Of a stretch of 19,488 nt of DNA, positions 7,310-14,548 are shown in pieces; the stretch's first letter is position 1, and each line of letters opens with the position of its first letter. A program made the position numbers and the translations under genes. Source of the DNA: an uncultured Collinsella sp. (GTDB lineage Bacteria; Actinomycetota; Coriobacteriia; Coriobacteriales; Coriobacteriaceae); NCBI GenBank assembly GCA_900759565.1, contig CAAEVV010000020.1:1-19488 (forward strand), read 5' to 3'. The notes beneath the pieces were generated by a model. That model saw nothing but the letters and a program-made list of their open reading frames with translations, was not told where the DNA came from and made no database searches.

Positions 7310-8170
7310 TTAAGCGCCGGCGATGATGAGGGCTGGACGTGCGCTGTCGGTGGCCTCGGCGATTGAGGTGGCGACGGCATGATCGGGGTCACGGTCCATC
7401 ACGATGGCGTCGACATCGGCCAGCTCGGCAAAACGGTACATGCCACGTCCGTTGACCTTACTGGCGTCCATGAGGGCGACGCTTTGATGGGCCGCGGCGA
7501 TCATAGCCGTTTTGGTCTCGGCCATCTGGGGAAAGTCGGTCGTAAAGCCGCAGCTGGAGACAAAGGCGCCGGGGCACATGACGGCCAGATCGGCATGGAC
7601 CATTTGAAGCGCCTGCATGGTGAGCGGTCCGTACAAATAACGATGGCCTTTGCGCAGCGCCCCGCCCAGCATGACGACATCGACCGAGGGCATGCTCTCG
7701 TCGATGTAATCGGCAATGGTAATGTCTGCCGTGATGACGGTGATGCCGTCGCGCTGGTCGAGGAGCCGGACGAACTCGAGCGCCGTGGTGCCCGAGTCGA
7801 CGAGCAGCGTGTCGCCGTCATTGACGAGCTCGATGGCGCTTTGCGCGATGGCCTGCTTGGCAGCGACGTTGACATTGATGCGGCGATCCTGCGTGGAGAC
7901 GGTCAGGCGTTTGTGGAGCGAGACGGCACCACCATGTGTGCGGCGCAGTTTGCCTGCTTCGGCGAGCGCGTCCAGGTCGGCGCGGGCGGTGACAGAGGAC
8001 ACGCCAAAGGTCTGGGCAATTTCTGCCACCTGCACCGAGGCGTTATGCTCGAGCATCTCCATGATGGCGGCACGACGCTCATCGGCGAAGGCTCGGGTTG
8101 TCGCATGGGCCATAGCTGTTCCATTCTCGGCCAAATTTGCAGGAATTGTGTTGACTCTATTTTCGTTCAT
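7310..8170 (-). CDS. DeoR-family transcriptional regulator
   Basis: The 286-residue protein has a DeoR helix-turn-helix at about residues 30-82 (ending in the typical KLRRTHGGAV) and a C-terminal sugar-phosphate sensor domain with the DSGTT loop near 124-128 and GGALRKGH further on. Members usually repress sugar or nucleoside catabolism and respond to a phosphorylated sugar. The start is uncertain: ATG 8170 and ATG 8113 are both in frame and neither has a strong ribosome site; family alignment would accept the shorter 267-residue form, since the first 20 residues are unlike DeoR proteins. It is divergent from the class II aldolase gene, its most likely target. The stop overlaps the T-run of the convergent terminator. 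Confidence 0.88.
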   Translation of the reverse strand: MNENRVNTIPANLAENGTAMAHATTRAFADERRAAIMEMLEHNASVQVAEIAQTFGVSSVTARADLDALAEAGKLRRTHGGAVSLHKRLTVSTQDRRINVNVAAKQAIAQSAIELVNDGDTLLVDSGTTALEFVRLLDQRDGITVITADITIADYIDESMPSVDVVMLGGALRKGHRYLYGPLTMQALQMVHADLAVMCPGAFVSSCGFTTDFPQMAETKTAMIAAAHQSVALMDASKVNGRGMYRFAELADVDAIVMDRDPDHAVATSIAEATDSARPALIIAGA

Positions 8171-8447
8171 TTTCTTTTTGAGTAAGAAAATACCTTTCGA
8201 TTACTTATCTTTTCTATAAAAGAAAGACGCTGAACGCTCAAAATTCAATATCGAACATGTCCACTCGGCTCAAATTCCTTCCGTTTACTTTTCAAAAACG
8301 ACTGTATTGACCTGCATGGGCTCAATATCTCGCGCGTGTAAAGCCGCTGAATTTCATACAATGAGCGCAGTAAAACGCAAGGTAAAACGCCTTGTGAACA
8401 ACTACGCCCGATGTCCAGATGCGGGCGAGGGAGAGGAGCAAACGCTC
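8171..8447. promoter_or_regulatory. Divergent promoter region between the DeoR gene and the aldolase gene
   Basis: The left part (8171-8300) is strongly AT-rich compared with the flanking genes, as expected for promoters. TTGACC at 8307-8312 and TACAAT at 8357-8362 are candidate hexamers for the aldolase gene but they do not form one well-spaced pair. No clear inverted repeat for DeoR binding was found by eye. Confidence 0.35.
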
Positions 8448-9305
8448 ATGGCACTTGTTACCACCGAAAAGATGCTCAAGGACGCTCAGGCCGGCCACTA
8501 CGCCGTCGGCGCGTTCAACGTCGAGAACCTCGAGTTTGTTATGGCCGTTCTGGCCGCTGCCGAGGAGACCAAGTCCCCCGTCATCATGCAGACCACCCCG
8601 GGCACCATCAAGACCGCTGGTCTGGACTACTTCTACGGCATGGTCAAGGCTGCCGCCGAGCGCGCTTCCGTGCCCGTCGCTCTGCACCTCGATCACGGCG
8701 ATGGCTATGACCGCTGCATGCAGGCTTTCCGCACGGGCTACACCTCTGTCATGATCGACGGCTCGCACGAGTCCTTCGAGGACAACATCGCTCTGACCAA
8801 GTCCGTCGCCGACGCTGGCCGCGCCATGGGCGTGCCCGTTGAGGCTGAGCTCGGTAAGGTTGGCGGCAAGGAGGACGACGGTCCCGCGGTTGAGGGTGAG
8901 AGCCCCTACACCGATCCTGCCGAGGCCAAGGAGTTCGTCGAGCGTACCGGCTGCACCTCCCTGGCTATTGGCGTTGGCACCAGCCACGGTGTGTACACGA
9001 GCGATCCGCACATCGAGCAGTCCGTGGTCAAGGCTATCCGCGACGCCGTCGACGTGCCGCTGGTTCTGCACGGCACCTCCGGTGTGCCCGATGAGCAGGT
9101 TGCCGAGGCTGTGAAGAACGGCATCTGCAAGGTCAACTACGCCACCGAGCTGCGTCAGGCCTACACCAAGGGCTTCATGGCCTACATGGCCGAGAACCCT
9201 GCCTGCTTCGATCCCAAGAAGCCGGCCAAGGAGGGCATGCGTGAGATCACCGAGCTGGTCAAGATCCGCATGACCAACCTCAACTCTGTGGGCAAAGCAG
9301 AGTAA
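8448..9305 (+). CDS. fba: Class II fructose-bisphosphate aldolase
   Basis: This zinc enzyme splits fructose-1,6-bisphosphate to dihydroxyacetone phosphate and glyceraldehyde-3-phosphate, or runs in reverse. It is 285 residues, the usual length. The catalytic Asp and first zinc His are D82 and H83 in LHLDHGDG; E134 lies in VEAELGKVGG; zinc ligands H180 (GTSHGVY) and H208 (LHGTSG) follow. The ATG at 8448 has GAGAGGAG about ten bases upstream. The wording is shared with tagatose-bisphosphate aldolases (GatY/KbaY), so tagatose-1,6-bisphosphate is a possible substrate, given the galactose genes nearby and a divergent DeoR regulator. If this is the only such aldolase in the genome, glycolysis is the safer call. 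Confidence 0.9.
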   Translation: MALVTTEKMLKDAQAGHYAVGAFNVENLEFVMAVLAAAEETKSPVIMQTTPGTIKTAGLDYFYGMVKAAAERASVPVALHLDHGDGYDRCMQAFRTGYTSVMIDGSHESFEDNIALTKSVADAGRAMGVPVEAELGKVGGKEDDGPAVEGESPYTDPAEAKEFVERTGCTSLAIGVGTSHGVYTSDPHIEQSVVKAIRDAVDVPLVLHGTSGVPDEQVAEAVKNGICKVNYATELRQAYTKGFMAYMAENPACFDPKKPAKEGMREITELVKIRMTNLNSVGKAE

Positions 9306-9329
9306 CAGCAAGGGTACTCTGATCCCACT

Positions 9330-9482
9330 GGACGGCTTGGGCGGGTCCCCGTACTTAGTTTCCAAAACGTCCTCGCGCATGAAGGCCCCCGTTGCCTCGC
9401 TTCTACGAAGCGTTGGCAACGGGGGCCTTCGCGCTGCGGAATGATTTTGGAAACTAAGTACGGGGACCCGCCCAAGCCGTCC
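9330..9482. repeat. Nested palindrome with perfect 38-bp arms
   Basis: The outer arms 9330-9367 and 9445-9482 are perfect reverse complements over 38 bases and contain GGGTCCCCGTACTTAG. Inside lies a second hairpin, 16 bp, from 9381-9396 and 9415-9430, topped by GCTTC-TAC-GAAGC. The whole could form one long interrupted hairpin or cruciform. It begins 24 bases after the aldolase stop, so the inner GC-rich stem may act as its terminator even though no T-run follows. Confidence 0.85.
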
Positions 9483-9763
9483 TGCTCGATCGCCCTTGTG
9501 GCGTTGGGGCGGAAATGGGTGGGGCGTCAGGGCTTCTTTGTTGATGAGGGGTTAGTATGCCCGGGCTTGGTTGGGGAATGACTTGTTTAGGGATGCTTGG
9601 AGCTTTTCGAAGGATGCTCGCAAGTTGTGGCTCTGGTTGGTTGAGCGTTTGGGTTTTGTGGTGGGGGAGTCGAGGAGGCCGTTTCTCTGTGTCGGGGGGA
9701 AGGAGAAAAGGTTTGCATGATTTAGGGATGGCTGCTGTGCTGCGTCGTTGGAAGAATGCATGC

Positions 9764-9958
9764 TTATGCGGCCTCCTCGATGTCCACCAAAAGGTTGCGC
9801 ACGGGGTGTGCTGCTAGGTCCCGTGCGTTGGCAGTATTATGCCGCGGCTGCTGCAAAGAAGTGCTAAAGAAAGGCTTAATGAGGTTTGACGTTGCGATGA
9901 AACCGCAGGTAAAAGCTATCGAGTAACACTCTTGAAAGGTTTTGGGCTTAAGGGCTTT
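9764..9958 (-). pseudogene. Possible C-terminal gene remnant
   Basis: Between a TAG at 9959-9961 and a TAA at 9764-9766 the minus strand is open for 64 residues with no ATG or GTG. The last 22 residues read like a real protein end (NARDLAAHPVRNLLVDIEEAA), with acidic and hydrophobic spacing, while the first half is less protein-like. I do not recognise the family. It could equally be a chance open frame. Confidence 0.25.
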
Positions 9959-10015
9959 CTAAGGTTTGTGGCACGGATGTGGCTTGCCTGTGTGGGGCGT
10001 GTGGACGGCTCGTTC

Positions 10016-11005
10016 CTAGCGCTGCGGTGCGGCGGCGCGTACTTGTTCGATGACCTTTTCCATCGTGGCGTCGATGTGGTCTTTTTTGAGCTCGCATTCC
10101 CAGATGGTTATGGGCGTCCAGCCCATTTGAGTGAGTGCTGCCACGGCAGCGTGGTCGCGCTCGACGTTGCGACGGAACTTTGCCTCCCAAAACTCAACGT
10201 TGCGCTTGGGCTGGCTGGGGCTGCACTTGGGGCAGCGGTGCCAAAAGCAACCGTTGACGAAGATGGCGATCTTGCGGCCGGGGAAGGCGATGTCGGGCTT
10301 GCCGGGAACCTTCCATTCCAAGCGATAGCCCGTAAGACCTGCTGCCCGCAGGCGCTGGCGAACGAGCAGCTCGGGTTTGGTGTTGGCGCGCTTGTTGCCC
10401 TTCATGGACTTTTTGATGGCGGCGCGACGGCGGACCAGTTCGCGCTCGTCAGCGGAGAGGTCCGAGGTATCGATGCCGTCGAGCAGACCGGGCTTGGGAC
10501 GCTTTTTGCTGCGGCGCTTAGGTGCGCGCTTGGGCTTGGAAGCGGGCTCGTCGGTCGTGGTGGCCTCGGCGTCGTTGGCAGTGCTGTTGGCCTCGAGCCG
10601 GTCTTCCTTCAGCTCGATCAGGGCATCAATGAGCCCCTTGTCGGCGGGCATCCACTCAACCGTGGCAAGCGAGGTGCGCGGTATCCAGCGGATATCGAGT
10701 TGGCGGTCGTGCTTCTGCGGCTCATCGGATTCATCGGCCAGCGAGCAGTAGTAACACTCCATCGAGAGATGAAAATCGGGGTAGTCATACTCAACGGTAT
10801 AGAAATCGCGCAGGTTGGTGACTTTGACCTGCAGTTCTTCCATGAGCTCGCGGCGTACGGCGTCCTCGGGCGTCTCGCCGCGCATGAGCTTGCCACCGGG
10901 AAACTCCCAAAGTCCCTGCATGTCGCCATAGCCGCGCTGCACGGCAAGCAGCTCGTCAGATCCTTCCTTGCGAATGATCCCAGCGGCAACATGAACAGTC
11001 TTCAA
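10016..11005 (-). CDS. Nudix hydrolase (MutT-like) fused to Vsr-type DNA mismatch endonuclease
   Basis: The 329-residue protein joins two repair domains. Residues 1-130 form a Nudix domain with the box G38-x5-E44-x7-R52-E53-L-x-E56-E57; the Gly normally near the end of the box is Gln. Such MutT-like enzymes remove 8-oxo-dGTP or related nucleotides. A low-complexity, lysine- and arginine-rich linker follows (about 135-195). Residues 198-309 are a very-short-patch repair endonuclease: NTKPELLVRQRL, then VPGKPDIAFP with catalytic D239, NGCFWHRCPKC with zinc-type cysteines, NVERD, and IWECEL. Vsr enzymes nick T:G mismatches left by deamination of 5-methylcytosine. No cytosine methyltransferase is in the window. 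The start is TTG with GAGAGGACTCC upstream. Both halves are complete, so this looks like a working fusion, not a sequencing join. Confidence 0.88.
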   Translation of the reverse strand: MKTVHVAAGIIRKEGSDELLAVQRGYGDMQGLWEFPGGKLMRGETPEDAVRRELMEELQVKVTNLRDFYTVEYDYPDFHLSMECYYCSLADESDEPQKHDRQLDIRWIPRTSLATVEWMPADKGLIDALIELKEDRLEANSTANDAEATTTDEPASKPKRAPKRRSKKRPKPGLLDGIDTSDLSADERELVRRRAAIKKSMKGNKRANTKPELLVRQRLRAAGLTGYRLEWKVPGKPDIAFPGRKIAIFVNGCFWHRCPKCSPSQPKRNVEFWEAKFRRNVERDHAAVAALTQMGWTPITIWECELKKDHIDATMEKVIEQVRAAAPQR

Positions 11006-11036
11006 CAGGAGTCCTCTCTCAACATCAACAAGTGGC

Positions 11037-11151
11037 AGGGTAGTCTTTTTGGGACGGGGCTTTTTTAGCTGCCCTATGTCAAATGCGGCCTCATGCTTCG
11101 AAGGCTTCGGATGGGGTAGCTAAAAAGCCCCGTCCCAAAAAGACTACCCCT
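11037..11151. repeat. Long palindrome between divergent genes
   Basis: Arms 11037-11070 and 11118-11151 are reverse complements except for one extra T and one missing G in the left arm; 28 bases are perfect. They contain CTTTTTGGGACGGGGCTTTTT on the left. The 47-base centre continues to pair weakly with G-T wobbles. Since the genes on both sides are transcribed away from it, it cannot be their terminator. Confidence 0.85.
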
Positions 11152-11152
11152 A

Positions 11153-11243
11153 CCTTACACAACGGTAAGGCAAGCGTAAGCCATATCGATGGTAGCCGAC
11201 TCGGCTTCTTGCGACTATAGATGCCGTAGACTAATCGCAAGAA
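11153..11243. promoter_or_regulatory. Inverted repeats upstream of the BceA-like gene
   Basis: Two are visible. CCTTAC-(6)-GTAAGG at 11153-11170 has the form of a small operator. TTCTTGCGA (11206-11214) and TCGCAAGAA (11235-11243) are perfect over nine bases with a 20-base loop; the right arm touches the ribosome site AAAGGA, so folding in RNA could hide it, or a regulator could bind the DNA. No good sigma-A promoter was recognised. Confidence 0.4.
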
Positions 11244-11253
11244 AGGACTCGGT

Positions 11254-12039
11254 ATGCAAACCACGCACATGGCGACCCCGGTACTGGAGGTCGCGCATCT
11301 CGAAAAGGTATATGGAGCGCTGGGCAACGTGACCCGTGCGCTCAACGACGTCAGCTTTACCGTCAACCGCGGCGAATTCGTTGGCATTATGGGCGCCTCG
11401 GGCTCGGGCAAGTCGACGTTGCTCAACTGCGTCTCGACCATCGATAGCGCCACGAGCGGCACTATCCGCATCAACGGACAGGACGTAACACGCATGAAGC
11501 AGGCTAAGCTTTCGCAGTTCCGCCGCGAGGAGCTCGGCTTTATTTTCCAGGACTCTAACCTGCTCGATACCCTTACGGCGCGCGAGAACATCGCCCTGCC
11601 GCTCACCATCGCCCGCATAAACTCGGCAGAGATTTCGACCCGCGTGCAGGATGTGGCAGCGCGCCTCTCCATCAGTCAGGTGCTCGACAAGTATCCCTAC
11701 CAGATGTCCGGCGGTCAGCAGCAGCGCGTTGCCGCGGCTCGCGCGCTCGTCACCGACCCCACCATGATCATGGCCGACGAGCCCACCGGCGCCCTCGATT
11801 CCAAGAGCGCTCGCCTGCTGCTCGAGAGCCTGGAGGCCCTTAACCGCCGCCTACGCGCTACCGTGCTCATGGTCACGCACGATAGCTTTGCCGCCAGCTA
11901 CACGAGCCGTGTGCTGTTTATCCGCGACGGCAAGATCTTCACCGAGCTGCGCCGCGGCGACACCGACCGCCGAGAGTTCTTCGACCGCATTATGGAGGTC
12001 GTTGCCATGATGGGCGGTGAGGGCTCCGATGCTCTGTAA
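11254..12039 (+). CDS. BceA-type ABC transporter ATP-binding protein
   Basis: The 261-residue ATPase has Walker A GASGSGKST at residues 47-55, a Q-loop FIFQDSNLLD at 97-105, signature MSGGQQQRV (M in place of the usual L) at 151-159, Walker B MIMADEP at 171-177 and the switch His in VTHD at 209. The wording and the following large FtsX-like permease mark the BceA/YxdL group, which frees cell-wall precursors from peptide antibiotics such as bacitracin, or removes the peptides. The ATG at 11254 has GAAAGGA seven bases upstream. The permease start overlaps its 3' end by eleven bases. BceAB pairs normally sit beside a histidine kinase and response regulator; none is present here. Confidence 0.9.
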   Translation: MQTTHMATPVLEVAHLEKVYGALGNVTRALNDVSFTVNRGEFVGIMGASGSGKSTLLNCVSTIDSATSGTIRINGQDVTRMKQAKLSQFRREELGFIFQDSNLLDTLTARENIALPLTIARINSAEISTRVQDVAARLSISQVLDKYPYQMSGGQQQRVAAARALVTDPTMIMADEPTGALDSKSARLLLESLEALNRRLRATVLMVTHDSFAASYTSRVLFIRDGKIFTELRRGDTDRREFFDRIMEVVAMMGGEGSDAL

Positions 12040-14239
12040 ACTCGCTTGGGGCAACGTCCGCCGCGCCGGCCGCGATTACCTCGTCTACCTTTTGACGCTC
12101 ACCCTGGGCGTCACGGTCTTCTATGCCTTTAACACCATCTCGATGCAGGTCGACATCGCCGGAATCGATGAAAAGGGCTTGGCGCAGGTAATGGGCAGCA
12201 TGCTCGGCGACCTGACGTACTTTTTGGCCGGTGTCATGGCCTTTTTGATGGTGTATGCCAATAACTTCATCATGAAACGCCGCAAGAAGGAATTTGGCCT
12301 GTACCAGGTGCTCGGCATGGGGCGCGGGCGCGTCGCCACGATCATGGCGCTCGAGACGGTGATTGTCTCGGTGGTGGCCTTTGTCGCCGGCATTGTGCTG
12401 GGTGTGGGACTCTCCCAACTCATGACGTTCTTTACGGCCTCGCTCTTTAAGACACAGATCGCCAATTTCCACTTCTTTTTCTCGGTGCATGCGTTCAGCC
12501 TGACCCTTGCCTGCATGCTCGTGATGTTTGTGCTCACGCTACTGCTGAACCTTCGCGCCGTGCGTCGTACCAAACTCATCGAGCTTATGGGTGCCGAGCG
12601 TCGCAACGAGAGCATCAAGACACGCAACCCCTGGATCGCGATTGCCATCTTTGCCGTGGGTGCGGTGCTGGTGGGCGTGGCCTATTACCGTCTGCTACGT
12701 GATGGGTTCCCGCTAACCGCGACGGACAGCAAGCTGCAAGAGGCCATGAACCAGTTTGGTATTACGACCGCTATGGTTACCGTGGGCACCTTTGCCCTGT
12801 TCTGGGGACTCTCGGGCATGCTCATCAAGCTGCTGCAGAGCCTGCGCGGCGTGTATTGGCGCGGCCTCAACATGTTTACCGTGCGCCAGCTTGCGGCCAA
12901 GGTCAACACGGTGTGCTTTTCGATGGGCGTCATCGCGATGCTCCTGTTTTTGGCCATCACCTCGGTGACGTGCGGTATGTCAATTGCCAACGTGATGAAT
13001 GAAAACCTGGAGCGCTATAACCCTGTTGACGTGTCTCAGACGTATGTCTATTACACGCCCGATACGCTCGACTACTACAAAGGGTACAAAGGGTATGTCA
13101 ATCCGTCTGAGGCCGATCGCATGGTGTTGGCCGATACAACGGTTGATTTGTACCCTGCATGGCACGGCAAGGGCAAGTCGGCGGACAACAACGACGAGAC
13201 CGGCAAGAAGGTCGATATCGCCGATGTTGCCGGTGAGCATGTGCAGATCGATTCGTATCTGAGTTACCCATTTGGCGGCTCGAATCCTTCGGTGACCCCA
13301 AGTGAGATGTGCAAGACCATGGGCGAAAAGCTTCCCAAGGCGTTTGGGGGTAGCAATGCCGATACGATGGGTCTGTTTGTGACGCCGGCGAGCCAGTACA
13401 ACAAACTGCGTCAGATGATGGGCGAGGAGCCGGTGAGCATTGGCCGCGACCAGTATCTGCTCACGTGTGATATGGGCGGCGAGCTGGTCGAGCTGTACAC
13501 CAAGTATATGGCTGGCGGCCATGCCCTTACCTTGGGCGGGCATACGCTCAAGCCCGCAACCGATAAGTCGGACGAAGATACGGCGGCCATCGCCAACTCG
13601 GCGATGGGCAGTAATCCGGGTACCGTCGTCGTTGCCGACGAACTGTTGTCCCAACTTAATCTGCAGCCGTATTCCAGTAGCCTGCTCGTTAACTACAAAC
13701 AGGGGATGGATACGACCGAGGCAGACGAGAGCATTAAATACACTTTGCTCGACAATCTGCTCGTTGACGGCAAAGAGCCGGGGGTGTGGGGAACCTTCAT
13801 CACACGCTCCGAGATGTACACGCAAGCAGCGCAAATGAACGGTCTTATTAGCTACCTAGCCATCTACATCGGCTTTGTATTGGTCGTTGCATGCGCGGCG
13901 ATACTGTCGATCCAGCAGCTCTCCAATGTGGCCGACGGCAGCCGCAGCTATCGTGTGCTGGCACAGATCGGCTGCGACGACCGCCAGATCCGCCATTCGG
14001 TGATGGCGCAGCAAGCGGTATTCTTCCTGTTCCCGCTGGCAGTGGGCCTGGCGCACTCCTTTGTGGCACTTAAGGTGATCATCGAGCTGGTGAGCATTTT
14101 CGGAAATATGAGCATCGGCGGCACCGTGGGCCTCACCTGTGCAATCTTCCTGGCAGCATACGGTGGCTACTTCCTGGTGACCTACCTCATGAGCGCCGGC
14201 ATGGTACAAGCCGCCATCGCTACCCGCTACAGCGAATAG
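12029..14239 (+). CDS. BceB-type ABC transporter permease (FtsX-like)
   Basis: The 736-residue membrane protein has the BceB layout: a first membrane helix at about residues 17-37, three more to residue about 190, a further group up to about 325 (ending in VIAMLLFLAITSVTCGM), an extracellular domain of roughly 270 residues, then three or four helices at the C-terminus. The cytoplasmic segment KRRKKEFGLYQVLGMGRG is typical of FtsX-like permeases. The ATG at 12029 gives MLCKLAWGNVRR, the usual start of this family; a GTG twelve bases earlier is possible but less like it. It overlaps the ATPase gene, indicating translational coupling. In known systems the extracellular domain senses the peptide and passes the signal to a kinase; the kinase is not in this window. 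Confidence 0.88.
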   Translation: MLCKLAWGNVRRAGRDYLVYLLTLTLGVTVFYAFNTISMQVDIAGIDEKGLAQVMGSMLGDLTYFLAGVMAFLMVYANNFIMKRRKKEFGLYQVLGMGRGRVATIMALETVIVSVVAFVAGIVLGVGLSQLMTFFTASLFKTQIANFHFFFSVHAFSLTLACMLVMFVLTLLLNLRAVRRTKLIELMGAERRNESIKTRNPWIAIAIFAVGAVLVGVAYYRLLRDGFPLTATDSKLQEAMNQFGITTAMVTVGTFALFWGLSGMLIKLLQSLRGVYWRGLNMFTVRQLAAKVNTVCFSMGVIAMLLFLAITSVTCGMSIANVMNENLERYNPVDVSQTYVYYTPDTLDYYKGYKGYVNPSEADRMVLADTTVDLYPAWHGKGKSADNNDETGKKVDIADVAGEHVQIDSYLSYPFGGSNPSVTPSEMCKTMGEKLPKAFGGSNADTMGLFVTPASQYNKLRQMMGEEPVSIGRDQYLLTCDMGGELVELYTKYMAGGHALTLGGHTLKPATDKSDEDTAAIANSAMGSNPGTVVVADELLSQLNLQPYSSSLLVNYKQGMDTTEADESIKYTLLDNLLVDGKEPGVWGTFITRSEMYTQAAQMNGLISYLAIYIGFVLVVACAAILSIQQLSNVADGSRSYRVLAQIGCDDRQIRHSVMAQQAVFFLFPLAVGLAHSFVALKVIIELVSIFGNMSIGGTVGLTCAIFLAAYGGYFLVTYLMSAGMVQAAIATRYSE

Positions 14240-14548
14240 CCGACTCAAAGCAAAACAATCGCAGGTTGAGCATAAGTCAGCGAAAGCGCCCCTAGACGAG
14301 CAAGGTGACGTGAAAGAGGAGGGAAGCGTACTTCGGTACGCGACCGACGATTGAACGTCAGAGTGCCGCCTAGGGGCGCTTGCAGCGTCGAGCCGTTACG
14401 CGGTTTGGCAAAACCGCGTAACTTCATCGTAGAAGCGCGTTTGCGGGCAGCGGATGCTCGTCTCCTGTCGCCCGCTCACCGAGGCTTGGCAATTGTCTTA
14501 ATATCTTAAGGGTCTCGATTTGTCCAAGACTGAGCGAAGGAGCTCATC
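14240..14548. other. Intergenic region before the antiporter
   Basis: Apart from structured element A it holds one more hairpin, GCGGGC (14443-14448) with GCCCGC (14470-14475), and a short AT-rich stretch with CTTAA-TATC-TTAAG near 14493-14508 that probably includes the antiporter promoter. GAAGGAG at 14535-14541 is the ribosome site. Confidence 0.5.
14276..14422 (+). ncRNA. Structured repeat element, copy A
   Basis: It starts 36 bases after the permease stop. Stem 1 is 12 bp (14284-14295 with 14370-14381), stem 2 is TGACGT/ACGTCA (14306-14311 with 14355-14360), stem 3 is GCGTAC-TTCG-GTACGC (14326-14341) with a UUCG tetraloop. An internal loop GAAAGAGG faces CGACGATTGAA. After TGCAGCGTCGAG comes a separate 12-bp hairpin GTTACGCGGTTT / AAACCGCGTAAC (14395-14422). 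The other copies keep the loops and change the stems. Whether it is transcribed is unknown; no T-run follows. Confidence 0.6.

Larger units (their letters stand above)
9306..10015. other. 710-base region with palindromes and possible gene remnant, no intact gene
   Basis: It contains a 153-bp nested palindrome (9330-9482), then a stretch in which the plus strand is unusually rich in G and T (for example 45 of the 60 bases from 9601 by my count), then a minus-strand open frame without a start codon (9764-9958). Short open frames exist on both strands across 9550-9820 but have no convincing ribosome sites and odd composition. Confidence 0.6.

Noticed and set aside
8307..8447. Upstream extension of the aldolase by 47 residues
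   Set aside because: Class II aldolases start at MALVTTEKML-like sequence and GAGAGGAG precedes that ATG.
9557..9817. Plus-strand 86-codon frame and minus-strand 69-codon frame (9552-9761)
   Set aside because: Odd composition driven by the G+T skew, no ribosome sites, no family recognised.
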